Positions 34,447 through 43,874 of a DNA stretch of 64,000 nt are shown here, piece by piece. The translations under genes were made by a program, and so were the position numbers. Position 1 is the first letter of the stretch, and each line of letters begins with the position of its first letter. The stretch is from Neiella litorisoli (GTDB lineage Bacteria; Pseudomonadota; Gammaproteobacteria; Enterobacterales; Neiellaceae): NCBI RefSeq assembly GCF_014773395.1, contig NZ_JACXAF010000003.1, positions 124,001 through 188,000 of the forward strand. The letters run 5' to 3'. The notes beneath the pieces were generated by a model, which had not been told where the DNA came from, did not search any database, and worked only from the letters and a program-made list of their open reading frames with translations.

Positions 34447-36582
34447 TTATTGCGCAGCGAACCAATTAAAACTGGCTTCATCACCCAGCTTGCTGGACAG
34501 ATACATACCTAGCTCAGCGAGCCGTTGGCCGTTGCGATAGTTGCCGATGCTTTGTTTCAGCAGCTCCAGCGCTTTTTGACTCTGGCCGAGGCTGTCGAGG
34601 GCAACCAAATAGACATAGCCAAACTGGGCGTTATCAGGCTCTAGCTGATGGGCTTTTTGTAAATACTGTAGGGCCTGTTGTTTTTGCTGATTGCGGATCA
34701 GCGATAGGCCATAGCTGTAATGCAGCAAACTGGAGTTGGGGTTGGTTTTAATCCCATTGACGTAGGTATTTTTCTCTAGCCCTGCTTTGCCAAGATTGCG
34801 ATAGAGATCGGCCAAGTTGACGTATGAGCCGTCAAAGTAGGGATCAACCTGAATGGCTTGATTAAGGGCATCGATCGCCGGTTGCATCTGATTCAGTTGC
34901 ACGTGAACCAAACTGGCGTTGAGACCACCTTCGCCGCGCCAGCGAGTAATGTCGTTGGCAGTATTCAGCTCTTCAACCGCTTTTTTCAGAGCCGGTTGCT
35001 TGCTGATGTCTTTGTGTAGCATTTGCATCGCCGCTTTGACCCGAACGGCTTTGTATTGATCGTTGAGCAGAGCGGCATAGCTTTTGTTACGATCGGCTTG
35101 TGACAGCAGGAAGCCAACTTGGGCCGTGGCTAAGCGGATCAATGGTAACGATGATTCAACCCAAGGTTTGATGGTGGCGTCATCGAGCACTTGGGTGGTG
35201 TTTGGCAGCAAGGCCAAGGCGCTGGCCCGTTTTAGCTCGGGCAAGGTGGCATCGTTGATAATGGCAAGATGCATCGGCAGCGGTAAGCTCAGGCTGTGCT
35301 GCAGTTCGATATAAGCTTTTTCGTTGTCGCTTAGCGGACGTTTATTGGGGTAGTGGCCAGCGACTTGCTCGACGGCCCATTCGGCTGATTTGTCGTCATG
35401 GCAGCGATTACAGCTGTTTGGAATGTCGTATTGCACGGTCAACTCAGGCCGCGGTACGCGCATGCTGTGATCGCGCCGTGGATCAACGCCCATGTAAGTG
35501 GTGTTTGGCATGTGACACTCGACGCATTCGCTGCCACTCGTGCCCGGCTTGTGCATCAGGTGCTGTTCGGTTTCATACACGCTTTCAGCATGACACTGAT
35601 GACACAAGCCATTGGTCTGGTCGATGATTTTGTAGGTGTGTTTGTCATGGCAATTAAAACAGGTCACGCCCAGCTGATGCATTTTGCTCTGCTGAAAGGA
35701 GCCGTAAACGTATACTTCTTCTTTGATTTGACCATCGGCGTAGTAAAGCGGCTGTTGCAACATGGACGGCGAGAACTGGTCCAGAAACGGTTGAGTTGGG
35801 TCATAGCCATCGGTGAGCGGTGAGCGCAGCGAGTGGCAGGCATAGCACCCATCAATTGATTGCAAATTCGCTTTGCTGGTGTGCCAGTCACTGGCCGCCA
35901 GACTATTCGGTTTTTGGTATTCGGCTTTGGCGTGGTCTTCGGCCATTTCACCATGGCACGACTGGCAGCCGACATTGATGTGATCCCAGCCGGTATTAAA
36001 GTGATCCGTTTGATGGTCAAAGCCGCGAACCAGACCGTCGGAATGACAATCGGCACACATGCCATTCCAATTTTGCGAGGGCTGCAACCAATGCAGACGA
36101 TCGGCAGGTTTGATGTCTTCGTCAGCATAGTTGTGATACCAACGCTGACCGCCTTGCTCTTTCGGGTGGGCATCCCAAGCATATGGGAATAGCTGTAATC
36201 GGCCTTTGCCGGTATCCACTAAGTACTGTTGCAGCGGACGGTAACCGAAGGTGTACTGTAAGTGGTACTCAGTGGTTTCACCGGCTTCAGTTAACGCAGC
36301 GTAATAGTTGCCATCTCGGGTGTAAAAACGCACGTGCTGGCTAAAATGGCTGAACTCGGCATTGTCGAAATCGCCAATCACGGATTCAGCTGTGGCGACG
36401 TCCATTGAACGGTAGTGGTCTGACTGTTGCCAATGGTCATTTTCTTGCTGGTGACACTCGATGCAGTTTTCATTGGAGTGGCTACGGGGCCGGTCTTTTG
36501 CCTCCACAGCAGTGGCGGCCAGCACAAATGGCAGGCAATAAAGGGCTAATTTCAGCTTTTCGGTGAGTTTGAACGAATACAA
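34447..36582 (-). CDS. Octaheme c-type cytochrome with C-terminal HEAT/TPR region
   Basis: An exported 711-residue protein with signal peptide ending near AVEA-KD. Eight CxxCH haem motifs are visible: CIECH, CADCH, CQSCH, CYACH, CFNCH, CHQCH, CVECH and CNRCH, all within the first 400 residues. A HEAT-like helical stretch (about 430-540) is followed by TPRs (about 560-700, with VNLADLYRNLGK and LQKAHQLEPDN). This layout is known from uncharacterised multiheme-TPR proteins in marine bacteria. It is transcribed divergently from galTKE across a 152-bp gap that contains operator site F, so it is likely part of the carrageenan regulon. Its electron partner and substrate are unknown. Confidence 0.9.
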   Translation of the reverse strand: MYSFKLTEKLKLALYCLPFVLAATAVEAKDRPRSHSNENCIECHQQENDHWQQSDHYRSMDVATAESVIGDFDNAEFSHFSQHVRFYTRDGNYYAALTEAGETTEYHLQYTFGYRPLQQYLVDTGKGRLQLFPYAWDAHPKEQGGQRWYHNYADEDIKPADRLHWLQPSQNWNGMCADCHSDGLVRGFDHQTDHFNTGWDHINVGCQSCHGEMAEDHAKAEYQKPNSLAASDWHTSKANLQSIDGCYACHSLRSPLTDGYDPTQPFLDQFSPSMLQQPLYYADGQIKEEVYVYGSFQQSKMHQLGVTCFNCHDKHTYKIIDQTNGLCHQCHAESVYETEQHLMHKPGTSGSECVECHMPNTTYMGVDPRRDHSMRVPRPELTVQYDIPNSCNRCHDDKSAEWAVEQVAGHYPNKRPLSDNEKAYIELQHSLSLPLPMHLAIINDATLPELKRASALALLPNTTQVLDDATIKPWVESSLPLIRLATAQVGFLLSQADRNKSYAALLNDQYKAVRVKAAMQMLHKDISKQPALKKAVEELNTANDITRWRGEGGLNASLVHVQLNQMQPAIDALNQAIQVDPYFDGSYVNLADLYRNLGKAGLEKNTYVNGIKTNPNSSLLHYSYGLSLIRNQQKQQALQYLQKAHQLEPDNAQFGYVYLVALDSLGQSQKALELLKQSIGNYRNGQRLAELGMYLSSKLGDEASFNWFAAQ

Positions 36583-36700
36583 CAGCTATCTCCCAAATCG
36601 GTTGGCGCACCAACACTACTTCATTCTGCGAACATTAGATAACAACTTGCGACAAAGATTTTGCTTGCGATCAAGTGTTAAAACATTTACCTTTTTATGT

Positions 36701-36715
36701 AAACATATGATGTAT
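36701..36715. promoter_or_regulatory. Putative PUL operator, site F (divergent promoter)
   Basis: AAACATATGATGTAT lies between the octaheme cytochrome gene and galT, only 19 bp before the galT start. Its position would allow control of both directions. Confidence 0.65.
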
Positions 36716-36734
36716 GCAAAGATGAGACAATGCT

Positions 36735-37784
36735 GTGATCAATGTCACCAATCAATTCGACCCGAAGGAACATCCGCATCGTCGCTTCAACCCTATGACG
36801 CGAGAATGGGTGCTGGTGTCTCCACACCGAGCTAAACGTCCCTGGCAAGGGCAGGAAGAATCACCTGATTTGAGTGAGAAGCCTGCTTATGACCAATCTT
36901 GTTACCTGTGTAAAGGCAATACCCGCATCAACGGTGAAGTGAATCCGGAGTATGAGGGAACCTTTGTTTTTACCAATGACTTTGCTGCCCTTAATGAGGA
37001 AACGCCAGCATTCGAGCAGAACGACCCGCTATTCACCCTTGCCGCAGAGCAGGGGAGCAGTCGTGTGATTTGTTTTTCGCCCGACCACGGAAGGTCGCTC
37101 CCTGAATTGACCGAGCAAGAAGTACTTGGGGTGATTGACACTTGGCAACAGCAATGTGCCGAGTTAGCAGAGAAATACCGCTGGATTCAGGTGTTTGAAA
37201 ACAAAGGTGCGGTAATGGGCTGCTCCAACCCACACCCCCATGGGCAGATTTGGGCGCAGAACCAACTGCCAACGTTAGTGCAAAAAAAGCAGGACAGCTT
37301 TAGTGCCTATTTTGCCGAGCAGGGCAGTAACCTGCTGTTGGATTATGCCAAACGTGAGTCGACGGATGGCGCTCGTACCGTGGTGGAAAATGACGATTGG
37401 ATTGTGGTGGTGCCTTTTTGGGCAGCATGGCCATTCGAAACCTTGTTGTTGCCCAAGTTTGCCGTTACGCGCATGACTGAGCTGAACGATCAGCAAAAGC
37501 TCACCTTGGCTGATGCGTTGCGTAAAGTGACCGCCAAGTACGACAACCTGTTCCAATGTTCATTTCCTTATTCGATGGGATGGCATGGTGCGCCATACGA
37601 TGGCGATATTCATGACGAGTGGCAATTACATGCCCATTTCTTCCCGCCATTACTGCGCTCTGCCACCGTGAAAAAGTTCATGGTTGGCTATGAAATGATG
37701 GCAGAAGCCCAGCGAGATTTAACCCCAGAACAAGCTGCAGAACGCCTGGCTGCATTGCCTGATGTTCACTATAAGCATAGGTAA
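36735..37784 (+). CDS. galT: Galactose-1-phosphate uridylyltransferase
   Basis: A 349-residue cytoplasmic enzyme of the Leloir pathway: it transfers UMP from UDP-glucose to galactose-1-phosphate. The active-site HPHGQ (NPHPHGQIW) and a C-x-x-C metal site (CYLCKGN) are visible, with GWHGAPYDG and the HAHFFPP block near the C-terminus. The start is GTG with a weak ribosome site. It is the first gene of galT-galK-galE-sulfatase. Operator site F just upstream ties galactose use to the carrageenan genes. Confidence 0.97.
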   Translation: MINVTNQFDPKEHPHRRFNPMTREWVLVSPHRAKRPWQGQEESPDLSEKPAYDQSCYLCKGNTRINGEVNPEYEGTFVFTNDFAALNEETPAFEQNDPLFTLAAEQGSSRVICFSPDHGRSLPELTEQEVLGVIDTWQQQCAELAEKYRWIQVFENKGAVMGCSNPHPHGQIWAQNQLPTLVQKKQDSFSAYFAEQGSNLLLDYAKRESTDGARTVVENDDWIVVVPFWAAWPFETLLLPKFAVTRMTELNDQQKLTLADALRKVTAKYDNLFQCSFPYSMGWHGAPYDGDIHDEWQLHAHFFPPLLRSATVKKFMVGYEMMAEAQRDLTPEQAAERLAALPDVHYKHR

Positions 37785-37788
37785 GACA

Positions 37789-38952
37789 ATGACCCAGCAA
37801 GAACAAGTTACACGCGGTTTTGAAGCCGCATTTGGCCACCAGCCCGATTTTATTGTGCGCGCTCCTGGCCGAGTCAATTTGATTGGTGAGCACACCGATT
37901 ACAACGATGGTTTTGTGCTGCCCTGTGCCATTCAATATGCCACCTTGGTTGCGGTGTCTGCTCGAGCAGATGACAAAGTAGTGGTTTCTGCGCTGGATTA
38001 CGATGGCCAGCGCGATGAGTTTGTTCTAACCGAAACCATTGAGCCACAGGAAAACAAGTTGTGGGCCAATTATGTTCGCGGCGTCGTCACTGAGCTGCAA
38101 AAACGTGGCCACCAACTGAAAGGTTGTAATCTGGCGATTACCGGCAACGTGCCACAAGGCGCGGGGTTAAGCTCGTCAGCGGCGCTGGAAGTGGGCATTG
38201 GTTATGCCTTTGATCAACTTTGCCAGCTCAATATTGCCAAGGCTGATATTGCCCTGATTGGTCAGGCGGCAGAAAACAACTTTGTCGGTTGTGCCTGCGG
38301 CATTATGGATCAGCTTATTTCTGCGTGTGGCCGCGAGCAAATGGCCATTGGTATTGATTGCCGCACACTGGGTCTAACTGAAGTTAGCATTCCCGCTGGC
38401 ATGACCATCATGATGATTAACTCCAATGTCAAACGCGGCTTAGTCGACAGCGAGTACAACACCCGTCGTGCTCAGTGTGAACAGGCGGCAGCTCACTTTG
38501 GTGTGTCCCATTTGCGTGATGTTACCGTGGCTGTGTTCGAAATGAAAAAAGACCAGCTTGATCCTGTGGTTGCTAAACGTGCCGAGCATGTGGTGTATGA
38601 AAACAAACGCACTGTTGATGCCATGAAAGCCTTTAACAAAGGCGATATTGCCAAGATCAGCCAATTGATGGCTGCCAGCCATGCGTCAATGCGTGACCTG
38701 TTTGAGATCACCACCAAAGAGATTGACTACTTGGTTGAACTCATCGACGGCGTGTTGCAAGACAAGGGCGGCGTGCGCATGACTGGCGGTGGTTTTGGTG
38801 GCTGTGTGGTCGCGCTGGTGCCAGAAACCATGGTTGATGAGATCACTAAACTGATTGAAGACAACTATCAGGCCGACACCGGCTTGAAAGAAACGATTTA
38901 CATCAGCGGCCCGATGGCTGGTGTCGATACCCTTGCTTTGGAAATGGCCTAG
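37789..38952 (+). CDS. galK: Galactokinase
   Basis: A 387-residue GHMP-family kinase that phosphorylates galactose with ATP. The galactokinase signature GRVNLIGEHTDYNDGF, the ATP loop PQGAGLSSSAALEV and the third motif VRMTGGGFGGCVVAL are intact. The start at 37789 lies 4 bp after the galT stop and is chosen over an upstream in-frame codon that would overlap galT. Second gene of the Leloir operon. Confidence 0.97.
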   Translation: MTQQEQVTRGFEAAFGHQPDFIVRAPGRVNLIGEHTDYNDGFVLPCAIQYATLVAVSARADDKVVVSALDYDGQRDEFVLTETIEPQENKLWANYVRGVVTELQKRGHQLKGCNLAITGNVPQGAGLSSSAALEVGIGYAFDQLCQLNIAKADIALIGQAAENNFVGCACGIMDQLISACGREQMAIGIDCRTLGLTEVSIPAGMTIMMINSNVKRGLVDSEYNTRRAQCEQAAAHFGVSHLRDVTVAVFEMKKDQLDPVVAKRAEHVVYENKRTVDAMKAFNKGDIAKISQLMAASHASMRDLFEITTKEIDYLVELIDGVLQDKGGVRMTGGGFGGCVVALVPETMVDEITKLIEDNYQADTGLKETIYISGPMAGVDTLALEMA

Positions 38953-38962
38953 GAGTTATCAC

Positions 38963-39982
38963 ATGACCAACGTTCTGGTTACCGGCGGTGCAGGTTACAT
39001 CGGCAGTCATACTGTACTGGCGTTGTTAAATGCTGGCTACGGCGTGGTTGTTGTTGACAACCTTTGTAATGCCTCAAAAGAATCGTTAGTTCGGGTTGAA
39101 AAGCTGGCAGGCAAGCCAGTGACATTTTACCAAGCAGACATTCTCGACAAGCAGGCGATGGCTTGCGTCTTCGTTCGCGAAAACATTGATGCCGTGATTC
39201 ATTTTGCTGGCCTCAAAGCGGTCGGCGAGTCGGTGCAAAAGCCATTGGCTTATTACAAGAACAATGTTCAGGGCACCGTCGCGCTGGCTGAAGTGATGCT
39301 AGAGCACGGCGTCAATTCGCTGGTGTTTAGCTCATCGGCGACGGTTTATGGCGAAGCGAATGAGCCGCCATACGTTGAAACTCAGCCGCTTGGCAATCCA
39401 GCCAGCCCCTATGGCCAAACCAAGGCCATGGTGGAAAAAATCCTGATGGATGTGGCGCGTGCTAATCCGGAATTTAAAGTCGCTAACTTGCGTTATTTCA
39501 ACCCGATTGGTGCTGATGTCAGCGGTGATATTGGCGAAGACCCAAATGGTATTCCGAATAACCTGATGCCATTTGTCGCTCAGGTTGCTGTTGGGAAGCG
39601 CGACAAATTGGCCGTTTTTGGCGACGACTATCCAACCAAAGATGGCACCTGTCAGCGCGATTATATTCATGTCACCGATTTAGCTGATGGTCACTTGGAT
39701 GCCTTGGCTTGGCTGCTCAAACAGCCTTCTGGTTGTGCCGAAGCTTTCAATCTGGGAACTGGCGAGCCGTTGTCGGTACTTGAAATCGTCAAGGGTTTTG
39801 AGCAGTACTCCGGCCAGCCTGTGCCTTATGAAATTGCACCTCGCCGAGAAGGTGACTTAGCGGCGTTTTGGGCCGATGCCAGTAAAGCGAAACAAGTTTT
39901 AGGTTGGACAACCAACAAGTCATTGCAGGACATGATGGTTGATACCTGGCGCTGGCAATCACAAAACCCAGACGGTTATTAA
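38963..39982 (+). CDS. galE: UDP-glucose 4-epimerase
   Basis: A 339-residue short-chain dehydrogenase-type epimerase that regenerates UDP-glucose for GalT. The GGAGYIGSHT nucleotide-binding motif, SSSATVYGE and the catalytic Y-x-x-x-K (YGQTKAM) are present. AGGAG lies 8 bp before the ATG at 38963, 10 bp after galK. Third gene of the operon. Confidence 0.97.
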   Translation: MTNVLVTGGAGYIGSHTVLALLNAGYGVVVVDNLCNASKESLVRVEKLAGKPVTFYQADILDKQAMACVFVRENIDAVIHFAGLKAVGESVQKPLAYYKNNVQGTVALAEVMLEHGVNSLVFSSSATVYGEANEPPYVETQPLGNPASPYGQTKAMVEKILMDVARANPEFKVANLRYFNPIGADVSGDIGEDPNGIPNNLMPFVAQVAVGKRDKLAVFGDDYPTKDGTCQRDYIHVTDLADGHLDALAWLLKQPSGCAEAFNLGTGEPLSVLEIVKGFEQYSGQPVPYEIAPRREGDLAAFWADASKAKQVLGWTTNKSLQDMMVDTWRWQSQNPDGY

Positions 39983-40082
39983 ACAGGGTTAGATTTTTTG
40001 AAATTAGCGAACAGGGCTCGATTTTCGTTCGCAGATAACACCAGAAAACTTTCAATTTCGATTGATATAACAGGACAAAACA

Positions 40083-41531
40083 ATGATAAAACAATCGGTC
40101 ATTTGTGCTTTGTTAGCAGCGGTCAGCTTAACCGCTTGCGCTCAAAACAAAGCCGACAGCACGGCCGCTGCGCCTGCTGAAAAGCCTAACGTGATTCTGA
40201 TTTTTGCCGATGATGCCGGCTATAACGATTTTGGCTTTCAAGGCAGTCCAACCATGGTTACGCCAAATCTCGACAAAATTGCCGCTCAAGGTGTGGTGTT
40301 TAAGCAAGGTTATGTCTCTGATCCGGTTTGTGGTCCGTCGCGCGCGGGCTTGATGACTGGCCGTTACCAGCAAAAATTCGGCTATGAAGAAATCAATGTG
40401 GTTGGCTTTATGAGCCCTAACTCCGCGTTGCTGGGCGAGGACATGGGCTTGCCGGTTGATGAAGTGACCATGGCTGATTACATGAAATCGCAAGGTTACA
40501 AAACTGCCGTCTATGGTAAGTGGCATCTAGGTAATGCTGACCGTTATCACCCACTTAATCGCGGTTTTGACGAGTTTCTCGGTTTCCGTGGTGGCGACCG
40601 CAGCTACTTCCCATATAAGGATGCAGACGAGATTGCCGCTAACCCAATGGTTTCTGACAAGTTGTTAGAGCGCGGCATGGGCCACATGGAAGAACATGAT
40701 GGCTATCTCACAGACGTATTGGGTGATGAGACGGTCAAGTTCATTGAAAAGAACCAGGACTCGCCGTTCTTTATCTATCTGGCATTTAACGCGGTTCACA
40801 CGCCAATGGAAGCGCTGGAAGAAGATAAAGCCAAGTTCCCTCACTTGACTGGCAAGCGTCAGGAAGTGGCAGCAATGACCTTGGCAATGGACCGAGCCAT
40901 TGGCCGCGTCACTGATAAGCTTGAAGAGCTTAATTTAGCCGATAACACCATTATCGTATTTACCAATGATAACGGTGGCCCAACGGATAAAAATGCCTCC
41001 AATAACTGGCCACTGGCTGGCACCAAGTCCAACCACCTTGAGGGCGGTATTCGCATTCCGTACATCATGAGTTGGCCGGCTAAGATCCCTGCTGGTACCG
41101 TGTATGACTTGCCGGTCAGCACCATGGATTTATTGCCGACCTTCTACGAAGCTGCTGGTGGTACTGAATACAAGTCTGAAGTCGACGGCGTCAACCTGTT
41201 GCCTTACGTCTTGGGTGAAAACAAATCGCGTCCACACCAAACCATGTACTGGAAAAAAGACGTGCGTGGCGCAATTCGTGATGGTGACTGGAAGCTGATC
41301 CGCTTTGCTGACCGTCCCGCTGAGTTGTACAACATCGCTGATGATATTGCTGAGCAGAATAACCTCGCCGATCAATACCCTGATCGTGTTCGGGCCATGT
41401 ACAAAAAGTTTTTTGCTTGGGAAATGACCTTGGAGCGTCCGCTTTGGTTGTTGCAGCGCAAGTACGAGCAATACGATATTGATCGGATGGATAAGTACCG
41501 CGTGCCGACGCCACCGGAGCAAATGAAGTAA
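40083..41531 (+). CDS. S1-family sulfatase lipoprotein
   Basis: A 482-residue S1 sulfatase with lipobox LTAC (C19), so probably membrane-anchored in the periplasm or at the surface. [11 protein letters not shown] carries the metal ligands, C83 in [13 protein letters not shown] is the formylglycine site, and GKWHLGN and FTNDNGGP follow. It differs from the two HPFCGPSR paralogues and probably belongs to another S1 subfamily, hence another sulfate position. It lies 100 bp after galE with AGGA before the ATG and no terminator between, so it is probably co-transcribed with galTKE. Confidence 0.92.
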   Translation: MIKQSVICALLAAVSLTACAQNKADSTAAAPAEKPNVILIFADDAGYNDFGFQGSPTMVTPNLDKIAAQGVVFKQGYVSDPVCGPSRAGLMTGRYQQKFGYEEINVVGFMSPNSALLGEDMGLPVDEVTMADYMKSQGYKTAVYGKWHLGNADRYHPLNRGFDEFLGFRGGDRSYFPYKDADEIAANPMVSDKLLERGMGHMEEHDGYLTDVLGDETVKFIEKNQDSPFFIYLAFNAVHTPMEALEEDKAKFPHLTGKRQEVAAMTLAMDRAIGRVTDKLEELNLADNTIIVFTNDNGGPTDKNASNNWPLAGTKSNHLEGGIRIPYIMSWPAKIPAGTVYDLPVSTMDLLPTFYEAAGGTEYKSEVDGVNLLPYVLGENKSRPHQTMYWKKDVRGAIRDGDWKLIRFADRPAELYNIADDIAEQNNLADQYPDRVRAMYKKFFAWEMTLERPLWLLQRKYEQYDIDRMDKYRVPTPPEQMK

Positions 41532-41553
41532 CTCCGCAATTCATCACTTACAT

Positions 41554-41583
41554 AAAAAACCGCTGACTTGTCAGCGGTTTTTT
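41554..41583. terminator. Bidirectional terminator between sulfatase and ydeP
   Basis: A 13-bp perfect stem (AAAAAACCGCTGA / TCAGCGGTTTTTT) with a CTTG loop serves both convergent genes and marks the right end of the carrageenan locus. Confidence 0.95.
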
Positions 41584-41594
41584 GTCTTCATTGG

Positions 41595-43874
41595 TTATGC
41601 GGTTGCCAACGGTATTTTACTGGTGCTTTTGGCGATCTGAATGGCAATTGATTTCGATGTTGGGGTAAACGATAAGTCGCCATAACTATCGATAGGCACT
41701 AGCGGATTGGTCTCTGGGTAGTAGGCCGCCGCATTGCCTTTGGGGATATCGTAGAACACCACTTGAAAGCCATCGACCTGGCGTTGCGTCTGATCGGGCC
41801 ATAGCGAGCTAATTTGCACCCAATCACCTTCTGATAACCCTTGTTGTTCGGCATCTGATGCATTCATGAACAACACATGGCGCTGGTTTTTGATGCCACG
41901 ATAACGATCGTTCATGCCATAAATGGTGGTGTTGTACTGATCGTGCGAACGCAAGGTTTGCAAGGTTAAGGTGGGTTGTTCGCTGGTGGCAAGCTGAGCC
42001 GACAGTGATTGCGGGAACATGTCCGCCGGCAAGTCAACGGCGTGAAACTGCGCTTTGCCTGAGCAGGTGTTCCATTGCAGCAACGCCGCTGAGTTCGCCA
42101 AATGAAAGCCGCCTTGTTGTTTAATCTTGTCATTAAAGTCGGCAAACGCAGGCAGCACATCGGCAATTAGTGCTCGGATCAAGCTGTAATCCTGAGCATA
42201 ATCGAGCCAGTTAATGGGCTTGGATTTTAGCGTCGCAGCTGCTATTTCCGCGACAATTCGGGTCTCAGATAAGCAATCGGCACCAACTGGCTCATTGCCG
42301 CCTGCTGATGCATGAACCATGGAGAAGGTGTCTTCAACGGTAATTTGTTGCAGACCTTTACTGGTTTGGTCGATTTCCGTGCGGCCAAGGCAAGGCAGAA
42401 TTAGGGCATCTTGACCCACCAACAAGTGCGAGCGGTTGAGCTTGGTACTGATCTGAACATTTAGCTTGGCGTTGGCTATGGCACGGTAGGTGAACTCGGT
42501 ATCCGGTGCTGCCGCAGCCAAGTTGCCACCCAAGCACACCAAGACTTTGGCTTGGCCCTGATGCAAGGCCTGTAAGGCTTGGTTGACGTTGTGGCCGTGT
42601 TCGGTGGGAGGCTCAAAGCCGAGCCGATGCTTTAAAGCGTCAAGAAATGCCGCTGGTGGCTTTTCATTAATGCCCATGGTCCGATTGCCTTGCACGTTAC
42701 TGTGGCCGCGCACTGGACATAACCCCGCGCCGGGGCGGCCAATTTGGCCGAACAGCAAATGCAGGTTAACTAACTCTCGAATGGTGTCGACCGAATGCTT
42801 ATGCTGCGTCAGCCCCATGGCCCAAGTGCTGATGGCTTGTTTCGATTTGGCAAACAATTGCGCCGCTTGTTCGATGTCTGATTTACTGACGCCAGATTGC
42901 TGCTCGATGGCTTGCCAACTGGTTTGTGCGACGCGGCTTAAATAGGCCGCTGAATCGATCGTGTGGCGATCGATAAACTCTTGATTGAATGCCGTTTCGG
43001 CTTCTACTAAGGCTTTCACCATGCCACGGACAAATGCCATGTCGCCGCCAAGTTTCGGAGTAATGTAGAGGCTGGAAATTTGAGTCGCGGCAGGGGTTAG
43101 CAGCTCGACTGGATCTTGCGGACTGGCAAAACGATTAAGCGCCACTTCTTTGAGGTTGTTAATGGCAACAATGGTGCAGCCCCGTTTGGCGGCCTTTTTC
43201 AAGGCATTCATCATCCGAGGGTGATTGGTACCGGGGTTCTGGCCATAGACGAAAATAGTATCGGCCTGTTCAAAATCACTCAGCACTACTGTGCCTTTGC
43301 CGACACCGATTGACTGATTCAGTGCTAAGCCACTGGCCTCATGACACATGTTCGAGCAATCAGGAAAGTTGTTGGTGCCAAATGCGCGGCCAAACAGCTG
43401 ATACAAGAAGCTTGCTTCATTACTGGCGCGGCCGGAGGTATAAAACTCAGCTTCATTGGGGGATTCAAGAGCGTTCAAGTGAGTTGCAATTAAGGCAAAA
43501 GCATCGGCCCAACTAATGGCTTCGTAATGGTCCGTTTGTTGGTTGTAGCGCATCGGCTCGGTCAAGCGGCCCTGAAACTCCAACCAATGATCCATTTGTT
43601 TCATCAACTGAGTCACCGAGTGCTCGGCAAAAAAGCTGCGGTCAACCGTGCGTGCAGTGGATTCCCAAGCAACTGCTTTGGCGCCGTTTTCACAGAATTG
43701 AAAAGCGCCATCTTTGCTGTCGCCCCAAGCGCAGCCAGGGCAGTCAAAGCCACCATCTTTGTTGACTCGCATCAGGTTCTTAAAGTTGTCTTTGGCACGC
43801 TGGGAGCGCAAGACTTCGTTGAGGGTGGAGCGCAACGACGCTAATCCGCCCGCTTTGTGAGATTTAGAGCTCAT
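41595..43874 (-). CDS. ydeP: FdhF/YdeP-family molybdopterin oxidoreductase
   Basis: A 759-residue cytoplasmic molybdoenzyme of the YdeP type. There is no signal peptide. N-terminal FDCPGCAW and later YGQNPGTNHPRMMNALKKA, WAMGLTQHKH, GAGLCPVRGHSNVQGNRTMG and the C-terminal MoCo domain (SHDQYNTTIYGMNDRY) are family features. AGGAGAG lies before the ATG. It overlaps fdhD by 11 bp, and FdhD-type proteins deliver sulfur to the molybdenum cofactor of such enzymes. The physiological substrate of YdeP proteins is not settled; formate dehydrogenase activity should not be assumed. Confidence 0.92.
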   Translation of the reverse strand: MSSKSHKAGGLASLRSTLNEVLRSQRAKDNFKNLMRVNKDGGFDCPGCAWGDSKDGAFQFCENGAKAVAWESTARTVDRSFFAEHSVTQLMKQMDHWLEFQGRLTEPMRYNQQTDHYEAISWADAFALIATHLNALESPNEAEFYTSGRASNEASFLYQLFGRAFGTNNFPDCSNMCHEASGLALNQSIGVGKGTVVLSDFEQADTIFVYGQNPGTNHPRMMNALKKAAKRGCTIVAINNLKEVALNRFASPQDPVELLTPAATQISSLYITPKLGGDMAFVRGMVKALVEAETAFNQEFIDRHTIDSAAYLSRVAQTSWQAIEQQSGVSKSDIEQAAQLFAKSKQAISTWAMGLTQHKHSVDTIRELVNLHLLFGQIGRPGAGLCPVRGHSNVQGNRTMGINEKPPAAFLDALKHRLGFEPPTEHGHNVNQALQALHQGQAKVLVCLGGNLAAAAPDTEFTYRAIANAKLNVQISTKLNRSHLLVGQDALILPCLGRTEIDQTSKGLQQITVEDTFSMVHASAGGNEPVGADCLSETRIVAEIAAATLKSKPINWLDYAQDYSLIRALIADVLPAFADFNDKIKQQGGFHLANSAALLQWNTCSGKAQFHAVDLPADMFPQSLSAQLATSEQPTLTLQTLRSHDQYNTTIYGMNDRYRGIKNQRHVLFMNASDAEQQGLSEGDWVQISSLWPDQTQRQVDGFQVVFYDIPKGNAAAYYPETNPLVPIDSYGDLSFTPTSKSIAIQIAKSTSKIPLATA

